From contig CALESY010000168.1 of the NCBI GenBank assembly GCA_937919945.1, positions 1 to 64,000 of the forward strand: a stretch of 64,000 nucleotides of DNA. The letters are read 5' to 3'. Made by a program: the position numbers and the translations under genes. How positions within the stretch are numbered: the stretch's first letter is position 1; each line of letters begins with the position of its first letter. The notes below the pieces were generated by a model. That model saw only the letters and a program-made list of their open reading frames with translations, did not search any database and was not told where the DNA came from. Below are positions 43,926 to 51,607 of this stretch, in pieces. The DNA is from an uncultured Chitinophagaceae bacterium (GTDB lineage: Bacteria > Bacteroidota > Bacteroidia > Chitinophagales > Chitinophagaceae).

Positions 43926-45064
43926 TGGCTAAGAAGCTTGTATTTGTAAACCAAACTGCGAACTACCTGTTTGCAGACATTATCAAAGCGTTTGCAGATA
44001 AAATGCCTGATGCAAACATAGAGGCATGGTATGGCAGTTTTGATTACGATATAAGTAAACTACCCGATAATGTCAGTTTACACAATGGACCTGTTTACGA
44101 TCGCAGCAGTTTCACAAAACGTTTCAAATCTTGGTTGAAGTTTTATGTGTGGATGCGTAAGCGTGTAAAGCAATCTGGAGCAGATACTAAATTCTTCTTT
44201 GTATCAAATCCACCACTGTTCGTTTTTCTGCCACGTTTGCATAATAGAGAGTATGCTTGTTTGATATACGATTTGTATCCTGATGTGTTGGGTGGCTTTA
44301 AGAAAAATACCCTAACCAAGAGCATGGTGAATCGTTGGGCTAAACGAAATCGCACAGTATTGCCGGCAGCCCAAAAAATATTCACACTTGGTACAGGTTT
44401 AAAAACCGCCATCGAACAATACCTGCCAACATTAGCTAAAGATAAAGTACAGGTAGTGCCTATATGGAATAAAGAAGTAAATCAAGTGCCATCCAAAAGA
44501 GATTTTCGAAATGAATGGGGGTTAGAAGGCAAAAAAATAATCCTCTATTCAGGAAACATCGGTCTCACACACCCCTTGGAGTATATTGTTGACATTGCAA
44601 AAGCTTTGCAACAATATTCAGATTGGGCTATAGTAGTAGTAGGTAACGATAACAAAAAAGTGAAACTCAAGGACCTTGCAACAGGACTGGCTAATATACA
44701 GTTTCACCCACCTGTACCATTTGAAGATTTATCACAACTATTGTCTATTGCTACATGGGGTTATGTAACGCTCGATACGAGTGCTACTAACAACTCTGTT
44801 CCAAGCAAAACATACAATTTGCTGGCGGCGGGCATACCATTACTCGCTATGGTCAATAGCGCTTCCGAAATAGCTTCTTTAATAGATGCATATAAAGTAG
44901 GTTTGTATTTTAAAGAGAACGAAGTAAACACGGTGGTTGAAAAACTACTGTCGGTAGATGAAAGACAATACCTTAATTTAAAACAAAACGCATTAGCCTG
45001 TGCGGCCAATTTCACACCGCAGTTGGCAAATAATTTTGTAGATAGTTTACAGTGGCATGTATAA
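43925..45064 (+). CDS. Glycosyltransferase, GT4-like (WbuB-like)
   Basis: A 379-residue GT-B enzyme starting at GTG 43925, in a TAGTG junction with the carbamoyltransferase gene. The open frame extends 60 bp further upstream, but those codons lie in another frame of the carbamoyltransferase gene and do not look like a glycosyltransferase N-terminus. Motifs: KLVFVNQTANYLFADI, IYDLYPDVLGGF, ILYSGNIGLTHPLEYIVD and NSVPSKTYNLLAAGIPLLAM, as in WbuB-like enzymes. Lying directly before the initiating phosphoglycosyltransferase (8-bp overlap), it is a good candidate for adding the second sugar. Confidence 0.85.
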   Translation: MAKKLVFVNQTANYLFADIIKAFADKMPDANIEAWYGSFDYDISKLPDNVSLHNGPVYDRSSFTKRFKSWLKFYVWMRKRVKQSGADTKFFFVSNPPLFVFLPRLHNREYACLIYDLYPDVLGGFKKNTLTKSMVNRWAKRNRTVLPAAQKIFTLGTGLKTAIEQYLPTLAKDKVQVVPIWNKEVNQVPSKRDFRNEWGLEGKKIILYSGNIGLTHPLEYIVDIAKALQQYSDWAIVVVGNDNKKVKLKDLATGLANIQFHPPVPFEDLSQLLSIATWGYVTLDTSATNNSVPSKTYNLLAAGIPLLAMVNSASEIASLIDAYKVGLYFKENEVNTVVEKLLSVDERQYLNLKQNALACAANFTPQLANNFVDSLQWHV

Positions 45065-45674
45065 GCAGCTGATAAAACCATTCTTAGATAAACTGATTGC
45101 GCTGACAGGCTTTATTGTCCTGTCTCCATTGTTTGTATTAGCTACTATACTGTTGTTTTTTGCTAATCATGGCAAGCCGTTTTTTTTTCAGCCACGCCCC
45201 GGCAAGGGTGGCAGAATATTCCGCATCATCAAGTTTAAAACCATGAACGATGCCAAAGACGAAAACGGGCAGTTGCTTTCTGATGCAAAACGCCTTACAG
45301 TTGTTGGCAGTATAGTTCGCAAGACATCTATTGACGAAATACCACAACTACTGAATGTGCTGATAGGCGACATGAGCCTGATAGGTCCACGCCCTTTACT
45401 GGCAGAGTATCTGCCACTTTATAACGAACGCCAACGCCGTAGGCACGAAGTGAAACCCGGTATTACAGGTTGGGCACAGGTAAACGGTCGCAATTCCATA
45501 TCTTGGGAAGAGAAATTTGAACTGGACGTGTATTACGTTGATAATATATCCTTGTTGCTCGATGTTAAGATTTTGTTGATGACGGTGGTCAACGTATTTC
45601 GTGGCAAAGGCATCAGTCAGGAAGGTGCAGCAACAATGGAAAAATTTAAAGGTACACCAAAGCAGGTAGCATGA
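45057..45674 (+). CDS. pglC: Polyprenyl-phosphate phosphoglycosyltransferase, PglC-like (initiating sugar transferase)
   Basis: A 205-residue monotopic enzyme that moves a sugar-1-phosphate to undecaprenyl phosphate and so starts repeat-unit synthesis. One hydrophobic re-entrant helix (about 14-37) is followed by FKTMNDAKDENG, the catalytic-type DEIPQLLNVLIGDMSLIGPRP and KPGITGWAQVNGRN, all standard for the small PGT class. It lacks the extra membrane domain of WbaP-type proteins. With the PglD- and PglE-like genes downstream, the first sugar is probably N,N'-diacetylbacillosamine or a relative; this is inference. Confidence 0.92.
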   Translation: MYKQLIKPFLDKLIALTGFIVLSPLFVLATILLFFANHGKPFFFQPRPGKGGRIFRIIKFKTMNDAKDENGQLLSDAKRLTVVGSIVRKTSIDEIPQLLNVLIGDMSLIGPRPLLAEYLPLYNERQRRRHEVKPGITGWAQVNGRNSISWEEKFELDVYYVDNISLLLDVKILLMTVVNVFRGKGISQEGAATMEKFKGTPKQVA

Positions 45675-46276
45675 TATTATTTGGCGCAAGCGGGCATGGT
45701 AAAGTAATTATAGACATACTGGAGTTAAACGGTGTGGACGATATAGTGATATGGGATGATAATTCCGTAATACCGGTATGGGGCTACGCAACAAAGAAGC
45801 CCGATATAGCTCAATTGTCAGATGAGCCGATTATCATTTCCATAGGCAGTAACGACAGCAGAAAAAAAGTTATTGAACGATTGCCTGGAGAAGCAAACTA
45901 TATTGTTGCTATTCATCCGCAGGCAATATTGGCAAGAACGGTGAATGTAGATAACGGCACAGTTATTATGGCTGGTGTGGTTATCAACCCCGATACTAAT
46001 ATCGGTAAGCATTGTATCATCAATACCAATGCTTCTGTCGACCATGATTGCACTATTGGCGATTATGTACATATTTCACCTAATGTAGCTCTATGCGGTA
46101 ATGTAACAGTTGGCGAGGGTACACATATAGGTGCCGGTAGTGTAGTGATACCCGGTAAGAAAATTGGCAAATGGTGTGTGATAGGTGCCGGTACAGTAGT
46201 GATTGATGATGTGCCCGATTATGCAACTGTGGTTGGCAACCCCGGCAGAGTAATAAAAATTTCAAAGAAAGATTAG
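45671..46276 (+). CDS. pglD: Sugar N-acetyltransferase, PglD-like
   Basis: A 201-residue protein with an N-terminal Rossmann-like PglD domain (LFGASGHGKVIIDIL) and a C-terminal left-handed beta-helix. His125 in VDHDCTIG falls on the catalytic His125 of Campylobacter PglD. PglD acetylates the 4-amino group of UDP-bacillosamine. It overlaps pglC by 4 bp (ATGA) and is followed by the PglE-like aminotransferase, the same set as in the bacillosamine pathway. Confidence 0.9.
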   Translation: MILFGASGHGKVIIDILELNGVDDIVIWDDNSVIPVWGYATKKPDIAQLSDEPIIISIGSNDSRKKVIERLPGEANYIVAIHPQAILARTVNVDNGTVIMAGVVINPDTNIGKHCIINTNASVDHDCTIGDYVHISPNVALCGNVTVGEGTHIGAGSVVIPGKKIGKWCVIGAGTVVIDDVPDYATVVGNPGRVIKISKKD

Positions 46277-46282
46277 CGATAC

Positions 46283-47416
46283 ATGAATCCGAAAATCTGG
46301 CTTTCATCGCCACACATGGGCGGTACAGAACTCAACTATATCCATGAAGCGTTTGATACCAATTGGGTAGCACCACTGGGCCCGAACGTTGATAATTTTG
46401 AAAAAAGCATCTCGTTCTTTTTGCAGGAAGATGTACACGTAGCGGCATTAAGTTCCGGTACTGCTGCATTGCACCTTGCTCTGATACTGGCATGTGTAGA
46501 AGCAGGTGATGAAGTAATATGCCAAAGCATGACATTTTCGGCAAGTGCTAACCCAATTGTATACCTTGGTGCGAAGCCGGTGTTTGTAGATAGCGAACCC
46601 GATACATGGAATATGTCGCCTGCATTGTTAGAACAAGCTATACAAGACAGGATAGCAAAAGGTAAAACACCTAAAGCCATCATCCCCGTACACCTTTATG
46701 GTATGCCAGCTAAGATGGACGAGATACAAGCCATTGCAGATAAGTATAGCATCATCGTAATAGAAGACGCAGCTGAAGCATTGGGCTCTCACATCAATGG
46801 TAAAATGTGTGGTACGTATGGCTTAATGAGCGCTTTGTCTTTCAATGGTAATAAAATCATTACTACATCGGGTGGTGGGGCATTGGTGGCGCATAGTAAA
46901 GACCTTGCTCAAAAAGCGACATTCCTTGCTACGCAAGCAAGAGACGCTGCACCGCATTACGAACATTCGCACATCGGTTACAACTACCGTATGAGCAATA
47001 TTTGTGCAGGTATAGGCTGCGGACAAATGGAAGTATTAGCGAAACGTATTGAGCAACGCCGTGCGATATATACACGCTACTACAACAAACTAAAAGACTT
47101 ACAGGGCATATCTTTTGTAGATGAACCCACTGGTTGTTTCAGCAATCGTTGGTTGACGACAATATTGGTAGATGCTGAAAAAACTAATGGCATATCGCGA
47201 GACACAATCAGGTTGGCGCTGAATGAAGATAATATTGAATCGCGCCCTTTATGGAAACCTATGCACCTGCAACCCATTTTTACATCAGCATCTTTCTACG
47301 GTGATGGTACGTCTGAGCGTCTTTTTCGAGATGGTCTATGCCTGCCCTCAGGCTCAAACCTTACCGATGCCGATTTCGAACGCATATTCGCTGTGTTAGA
47401 TAAAGTATTCAGTTAA
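46283..47416 (+). CDS. pglE: Sugar 4-aminotransferase, PglE-like (DegT family)
   Basis: A 377-residue PLP aminotransferase with Lys191 in SFNGNKIITTSGGGALV, SSGTAALHLAL near residue 58 and EDAAEALGS near 161. The opening WLSSPHMGGTELNYI is usual for PglE/PseC-like enzymes that aminate UDP-4-keto-6-deoxy-GlcNAc. The 4,6-dehydratase (PglF) that makes this substrate is not in the window. Last gene of the rightward series, ended by the strong terminator at 47433-47465. Confidence 0.9.
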   Translation: MNPKIWLSSPHMGGTELNYIHEAFDTNWVAPLGPNVDNFEKSISFFLQEDVHVAALSSGTAALHLALILACVEAGDEVICQSMTFSASANPIVYLGAKPVFVDSEPDTWNMSPALLEQAIQDRIAKGKTPKAIIPVHLYGMPAKMDEIQAIADKYSIIVIEDAAEALGSHINGKMCGTYGLMSALSFNGNKIITTSGGGALVAHSKDLAQKATFLATQARDAAPHYEHSHIGYNYRMSNICAGIGCGQMEVLAKRIEQRRAIYTRYYNKLKDLQGISFVDEPTGCFSNRWLTTILVDAEKTNGISRDTIRLALNEDNIESRPLWKPMHLQPIFTSASFYGDGTSERLFRDGLCLPSGSNLTDADFERIFAVLDKVFS

Positions 47417-47432
47417 TTATATTACAACACAT

Positions 47433-47465
47433 AAAAAAGTCCCGTTCATTTGAACGGGACTTTTT
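47433..47465. terminator. Bidirectional terminator ending the polysaccharide operon
   Basis: A perfect 15-base inverted repeat (AAAAAGTCCCGTTCA and its complement) with T runs in both directions, lying between convergent genes. It is the first strong hairpin plus T tract on the plus strand after 3639, so the roughly 40-kb gene series may share one end. Confidence 0.92.
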
Positions 47466-47487
47466 CGTTTATGTAGTTGTTAATCAA

Positions 47488-47763
47488 TTATGCTTGTGTG
47501 TCAACAGGCTTTTTCATGATGGCATATACTTCTATTGCAAAACCAATCAATATCAGCAACGGTGCTATGGTGATGCGTGTTGTGCTATACACCTCGTCGT
47601 AGTTAAACTTGTTGGGGTCGGCACTTTTGCCGCCACTCATCAGCAAGAAACCGATGAGTATTACCACTACACCGCCAATCATCCACATATAGTTGCTTTT
47701 GTCAAACAGGAAGGTTTGGTTGCCTTTAGGTGTCAAATCTTTTGTGCTTTTTGTTGTAGCCAT
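47488..47763 (-). CDS. DUF3098 family membrane protein
   Basis: A 91-residue protein with two hydrophobic helices (about 27-45 and 66-84) separated by a GGKSADPNKFNYDEVYS loop, the DUF3098 signature. It is found beside ftsX in many Bacteroidota and is likely a membrane partner of unknown role. It lies 24 bp after ftsX on the same strand, in one operon, and ends at the shared terminator. Confidence 0.85.
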   Translation of the reverse strand: MATTKSTKDLTPKGNQTFLFDKSNYMWMIGGVVVILIGFLLMSGGKSADPNKFNYDEVYSTTRITIAPLLILIGFAIEVYAIMKKPVDTQA

Positions 47764-47787
47764 AGTTTACAATATTAGAAAACAATT

Positions 47788-48645
47788 TTAATAAAGGTCG
47801 TCAACGTGCATTTTTAAGTATTTCACTACAGAACGGTGCGTACTGAGTAGCGATATTAATATACCCACCACCAACATGCCTATTACAAGTACTGCCAGCA
47901 GCCCCGGTTCGCGTAGCGCGCGCACAGGTGGAAACCAGCTTTCGGCAAATGATATTACTATCCACAAACCTATGACAGAAATCACACCGCTTATCAAGCC
48001 GTTGAGTATCGCGCGTTTGTCAAACGGACGAGATATGAAGTAGCGTGTAGCGCCTACCATCTGCATAGTCTTTATCAGGAAGCGGTTGCTGAACATGGCC
48101 AACCTCACAGTATTATCTATCAGTATCACCACCACAATAAAAAGCAATAGCGATATTGCACCCAGTATCAACCCTATCTTACGGAAGTTGCTGTTGATAT
48201 TATCTACCACTGTGTTGGGGTATGCCACATCGCGTACCACATTGCTCTGCATGGCAAACTGCTTTATCTTATCAAGGCTGTCCTTGTTCACATATTCCGA
48301 ATGCAGGTTTAGCGTGATAGATGCATACAGCGGGTTAAAGTCCAGCAATTCAGAAAACTCTTCGCCACCTTCTTCAAAAAATTTCTTCGCCGCTTCTTCT
48401 TTTGTTATTACCCCTGTCTTACGGGTGAAAGGTTGGTTATCTAATATCGCCCGTAGTTTTTGTATGTTTTCCTCGCGGGTATTATCATGCAGTATCACCT
48501 CCACCTGTATGTCTTCTTTAAAGACACGGCTCAAGGCGCGTCCGTTTATCATCAGCCAGCCAAGGTTGCCCAAGAGGAACAACACCAGCGAGATACCGAT
48601 GATGGCATATATATAAGATGGTTTAGCTTTCTTTCCGGTTGACAT
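47788..48645 (-). CDS. ftsX: Cell-division protein FtsX (permease-like)
   Basis: A 285-residue inner-membrane protein. It has a cytoplasmic N-terminus, helix 1 (about 12-33), an extracytoplasmic domain with the EVILHDNTREENI strand and the KKFFEEGGEEFSELLDFNPL segment, then three more helices (about 158-180, 210-232 and 255-277) and a conserved MVGATRYFISRPF cytoplasmic loop. With FtsE it regulates cell-wall hydrolases at division. FtsE is not adjacent, which is normal in Bacteroidota. Confidence 0.93.
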   Translation of the reverse strand: MSTGKKAKPSYIYAIIGISLVLFLLGNLGWLMINGRALSRVFKEDIQVEVILHDNTREENIQKLRAILDNQPFTRKTGVITKEEAAKKFFEEGGEEFSELLDFNPLYASITLNLHSEYVNKDSLDKIKQFAMQSNVVRDVAYPNTVVDNINSNFRKIGLILGAISLLLFIVVVILIDNTVRLAMFSNRFLIKTMQMVGATRYFISRPFDKRAILNGLISGVISVIGLWIVISFAESWFPPVRALREPGLLAVLVIGMLVVGILISLLSTHRSVVKYLKMHVDDLY

Positions 48646-48662
48646 TCATTTTTCTTATCGCT

Positions 48663-48670
48663 CAAAAATA
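48663..48670 (-). promoter_or_regulatory. Candidate -7 element for ftsX
   Basis: TATTTTTG on the minus strand matches TAnnTTTG, about 18 bases before the ftsX ATG. No convincing -33 partner is seen. Confidence 0.45.
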
Positions 48671-48795
48671 GAAAAATAAGGCAGAAAACAGGGGTACGTC
48701 TTGCTTTTTGCACCGTATTTAACAATTTCATTTATGTATCTCCGTTATATACCCAACCAACATTTGTCTATTTTAGCCAACGAATCAATCAACAC

Positions 48796-49929
48796 ATGCA
48801 GGATTTAACCCATTTCTTTGCCAACAGGCATTTCATCGAAACAAAACCAACCGGCACATACCAGTCAATGCAGCTGGGTGCCAACATACAATTTGCCACT
48901 CAGGACAATTTTGATTGGGATGACGCGGAGATAGTAATAGTAGGCTGTGGCGAGCAGCGTGGCGAAAACGAAGAAGCTTCTTACAGCAATGCCCCCGATG
49001 CCATCAGGGAAGAATTATACAAAATGTATTCCTGGCATCCGGCTGTAAAAATTACGGATGCGGGCAATATACTGGAAGGTGCAAGCGTGGGCGATACACG
49101 CGCGGCTTTGCGTACTGTATTGTACGAACTGCAACAGGCTGGCAAAACAGTCATAGTACTCGGCGGCTCTCACGACCTGACACTGCAACAATACGAGGCA
49201 TTTAAAAAATCTGAAAAGATGATAAATGCAACGGTAGCAGATATGTTGATAGACCTTGACGAAAGCGAATCCGTTACATCCGCTAGTTTTTTAATGGATA
49301 TGCTGACGGGGCAACCCAATTTTGTATCACACTATAGTCACATCGGTTTTCAGAGCTACTACGCGCATCCGCGTATGCTCGAAACATTGGATAAACTCCG
49401 TTTCGACTTTTACCGCCTCGGCAAAGTGCGAGAACATTTTGAAGATGTAGAGCCTGTATTGCGCAATAGCAATCTGTTCAGTTTCGATATGTCTGCTATC
49501 AGATACAGCGATGCGCCTGTTAATATCAATGGTTCACCTAACGGCTTTACGGGCGACGAGGCTTGCATCCTTACCCGCTATGCAGGTATGGGTACTAACC
49601 TCAGTTCATTTGGCATCTATGGTTACGAGCCAAAGAACGATGTACACAATATGACGGCCAAACTCATATCGCAAATGATATGGTATTTTATTGATGGCTA
49701 TTTAGTACGCAAAGCAGAAGCTAATCTTACAGACCACGACGAGTTTATATCTTTCCACGTAGCATTTACCGAAAACGAAACGGTATTTCTGAAAAGCAAG
49801 CGTACCAACCGTTGGTGGATGAAGTTGCCTAATGGCAGCTATGTACCCTGCTCATACAACGATTACATTGCTGCCAGCAACGATGAGATACCCGAACGCT
49901 GGCTTCGTGAGCAGGAACGCCTTATCTGA
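48796..49929 (+). CDS. Arginase-fold protein with degenerate metal site (formimidoylglutamase-like)
   Basis: A 377-residue protein of the ureohydrolase superfamily, usually labelled formimidoylglutamase in Bacteroidota. VIVLGGSHDLTL (about 119-130) matches the first metal motif, with His126. The second motif, normally DAHxD, reads DLDES (153-157), and the third, normally SxDxDxxDP, reads SFDMSAIRYSDAP (229-241). Three usual metal ligands are thus changed to Asp, Ser and Ser. It may bind metal differently or be non-hydrolytic. About 95 C-terminal residues beyond the core (RTNRWWMKLPNGSYVPCS and following) are an addition typical of this Bacteroidota group. A terminator follows at 49966. Confidence 0.78.
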   Translation: MQDLTHFFANRHFIETKPTGTYQSMQLGANIQFATQDNFDWDDAEIVIVGCGEQRGENEEASYSNAPDAIREELYKMYSWHPAVKITDAGNILEGASVGDTRAALRTVLYELQQAGKTVIVLGGSHDLTLQQYEAFKKSEKMINATVADMLIDLDESESVTSASFLMDMLTGQPNFVSHYSHIGFQSYYAHPRMLETLDKLRFDFYRLGKVREHFEDVEPVLRNSNLFSFDMSAIRYSDAPVNINGSPNGFTGDEACILTRYAGMGTNLSSFGIYGYEPKNDVHNMTAKLISQMIWYFIDGYLVRKAEANLTDHDEFISFHVAFTENETVFLKSKRTNRWWMKLPNGSYVPCSYNDYIAASNDEIPERWLREQERLI

Positions 49930-49950
49930 TAGTATTTGCTACAAATAACG

Positions 49951-49958
49951 TAATTTTG
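49951..49958 (+). promoter_or_regulatory. Candidate -7 element upstream of hflX
   Basis: TAATTTTG is an exact TAnnTTTG match between the arginase-fold gene and hflX, but the nearest TTTG is only 12 bp upstream. If used, the transcript would begin just before the hairpin at 49966. Confidence 0.4.
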
Positions 49959-49965
49959 CATAGTG

Positions 49966-49994
49966 AACCATCCGCACAGCGGGTGGTTTTTGTT
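49966..49994 (+). terminator. Terminator or leader hairpin between the arginase-fold gene and hflX
   Basis: AACCATCCGC and GCGGGTGGTT form a 10-bp stem (one wobble) around a 3-base loop, followed by an interrupted T tract. It most likely ends the upstream gene, but it also lies between the candidate hflX promoter and the hflX ATG at 50000. Confidence 0.75.
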
Positions 49995-49999
49995 TCCGC

Positions 50000-51187
50000 A
50001 TGATTGAGAATAAGAACATTATTAAGAACGAAGAGAAGGCTGTGTTGGTAGGTTTGGTGCACAAAACCCAGACCGAAGCACAGACAGTAGAGTATTTGGC
50101 AGAGTTGGCCTTCCTTGCCGAAACGGCTGGCGCGCAAACGGTGAAATCGTTTATGCAAAAACTACCACACCCCGATAGCAAAACCTTTGTGGGCAAAGGC
50201 AAGCTGGAAGAGATACGTGAGTATGTAAAAGCAAAGGGTGTAAACCTCGTGATATTCGATGATGAATTGACAGGCTCTCAAATAGGTAATATCACCGATG
50301 CCATTGGCGTAAAAGTGATAGACCGTAGTGACTTGATACTGGATATTTTTGCCCGCCGTGCTAAAACGGCACAGGCAAAAGTACAGGTAGAACTGGCACA
50401 GTATCAGTACATACTACCCCGCCTGCGTGGTATGTGGAAGCACTTGGAGCGGCAAGGTGGTGGTATCGGTTCGCGTGGCCCGGGCGAAACAGAAATAGAA
50501 ACCGACCGTCGTATCGTTAAAGATAAAATCGCACTGCTACGCCGCCGATTGGGCGAGATTGACAAGCAAGCTGCCACACAAAGGCAAGAGCGTGGTGTGT
50601 ATATACGTGTAGCATTGGTGGGTTATACCAACGTTGGTAAGAGTACGTTGATGACACTGCTCACTAAGTCGGAAGTATTCGCGGAAAATAAACTATTCGC
50701 TACACTCGATACCACTACCCGAAAAGTGGTGTACGAGCAAACACCTTTCTTGCTCAGCGATACGGTGGGCTTCATCCGCAAGCTGCCGCACCACTTGGTA
50801 GAAAGTTTTAAAAGTACATTGGACGAAGTACGTGAAGCGGATTGCCTGCTGCATGTGGTAGATATATCGCACCCTGCATACGAAGACCAGATGGGTGTAG
50901 TAAATAAAACCCTGCAAGACATTGGCGCTTTCGATAAGCCAATCGTTACCATCTTCAATAAAATGGACCTGTACGAAGAGCGCGTATTTGACGAATGGTT
51001 GGACAGTGAAGTGAAAGAAGACCTGCTACGCCAGCTAAAAGCCCGTTGGGAGCATGAAACATCGGGCAGGTGCGTATTCATCTCCGCCACCGAACGCCGC
51101 AATATAGACGCGCTCCGCCAAACCATACTCGACAAGGTAAAAGAGCTCTACGCAATCCGCTATCCTTATCTTACGCAGTTTTATTGA
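50000..51187 (+). CDS. hflX: GTPase HflX (ribosome rescue/splitting)
   Basis: A 395-residue GTPase that binds the 50S subunit and splits stalled ribosomes under stress. The N-terminal HflX domain covers residues 15-120, a helical linker has the GGGIGSRGPGETEIETDRR signature (153-171), and the G domain has GYTNVGKST (208-216), DTVGF and NKMD. The C-terminus is short, as in the normal bacterial form. It starts 12 bases after the hairpin described above. No clear terminator follows. Confidence 0.96.
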   Translation: MIENKNIIKNEEKAVLVGLVHKTQTEAQTVEYLAELAFLAETAGAQTVKSFMQKLPHPDSKTFVGKGKLEEIREYVKAKGVNLVIFDDELTGSQIGNITDAIGVKVIDRSDLILDIFARRAKTAQAKVQVELAQYQYILPRLRGMWKHLERQGGGIGSRGPGETEIETDRRIVKDKIALLRRRLGEIDKQAATQRQERGVYIRVALVGYTNVGKSTLMTLLTKSEVFAENKLFATLDTTTRKVVYEQTPFLLSDTVGFIRKLPHHLVESFKSTLDEVREADCLLHVVDISHPAYEDQMGVVNKTLQDIGAFDKPIVTIFNKMDLYEERVFDEWLDSEVKEDLLRQLKARWEHETSGRCVFISATERRNIDALRQTILDKVKELYAIRYPYLTQFY

Positions 51188-51202
51188 TTGATATAAAAGT
51201 TG

Positions 51203-51210
51203 TAAATTTG
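51203..51210 (+). promoter_or_regulatory. Candidate promoter -7 element after hflX
   Basis: TAAATTTG matches TAnnTTTG, with TATTG 16 bp upstream. If active, the transcript would include about 390 bases before the ORF at 51608. Confidence 0.4.
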
Positions 51211-51217
51211 CTATTAT

Positions 51218-51236
51218 AATATTTCACAGAAATATT
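51218..51236. repeat. Perfect 8-bp inverted repeat
   Basis: AATATTTC and GAAATATT around ACA, directly after the candidate promoter. It could be an operator or an RNA hairpin; it is too AT-rich for a strong terminator and has no T tract. Confidence 0.6.
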
Positions 51237-51367
51237 GATTGCTCTTTGACATACCTTATTCCCTAAACACTGTTAACTATATATATAATTTTAGTTAAGC
51301 TATTGTGTGCTCTATTAGTTGATAGTTAATATTGTTGCTTTTTGTTGCCAAAAGCAGGAAATATGAA

Positions 51368-51392
51368 AAACTGCAACAAATTGCAACATTTT
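51368..51392 (+). repeat. 25-bp direct repeat, copy 1
   Basis: The unit begins AAACTGCAACAAATTG and ends CAACATTTT. It matches copy 2 at 51452-51476 at 24 of 25 positions, 84 bp apart. Each copy contains two GCAAC words 10 bp apart. Confidence 0.85.
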
Positions 51393-51451
51393 CCCGCGTA
51401 ACGCTTATCTGTCAATACTTTACACAGATGATACAGACATAACAAACAGAG

Positions 51452-51476
51452 AAACTGCAACAAATCGCAACATTTT
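51452..51476 (+). repeat. 25-bp direct repeat, copy 2
   Basis: Same unit as copy 1 with a single T-to-C change. It is continued by a further GCAAC (51477) and GCAAT (51488), extending the phased series. Confidence 0.85.
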
Positions 51477-51607
51477 GCAACAAAATTGCAATAAACAGTA
51501 CTCTTGCATTAAAAAATATATATCACAAAACTGCTATTCCATCTGGCAAAAAAATGTTTTAATTTTCTGCATAACGATATTGTAAGCTTATACCAAAACA
51601 CGACGGT

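Larger units (their letters stand above)
51188..51607. other. 420-bp non-coding stretch with phased GCAAC repeats
   Basis: No coding frame is convincing here. From left to right it holds a TAAATTTG -7-like element (51203-51210), an AATATTTC-ACA-GAAATATT inverted repeat (51218-51236), two GTTGC words at 51334 and 51344, then GCAAC at 51373, 51383, 51457, 51467 and 51477 and GCAAT at 51488. Neighbouring words are spaced by 10 bp (the last by 11). A 25-base unit occurs twice. It may be an operator region or an untranslated leader/small RNA for the gene at 51608. Confidence 0.6.

Noticed and set aside
51368..51476. CRISPR-like repeat pair
   Set aside because: There are only two copies, the spacer-like segment is not variable in a series, and no cas genes are near.
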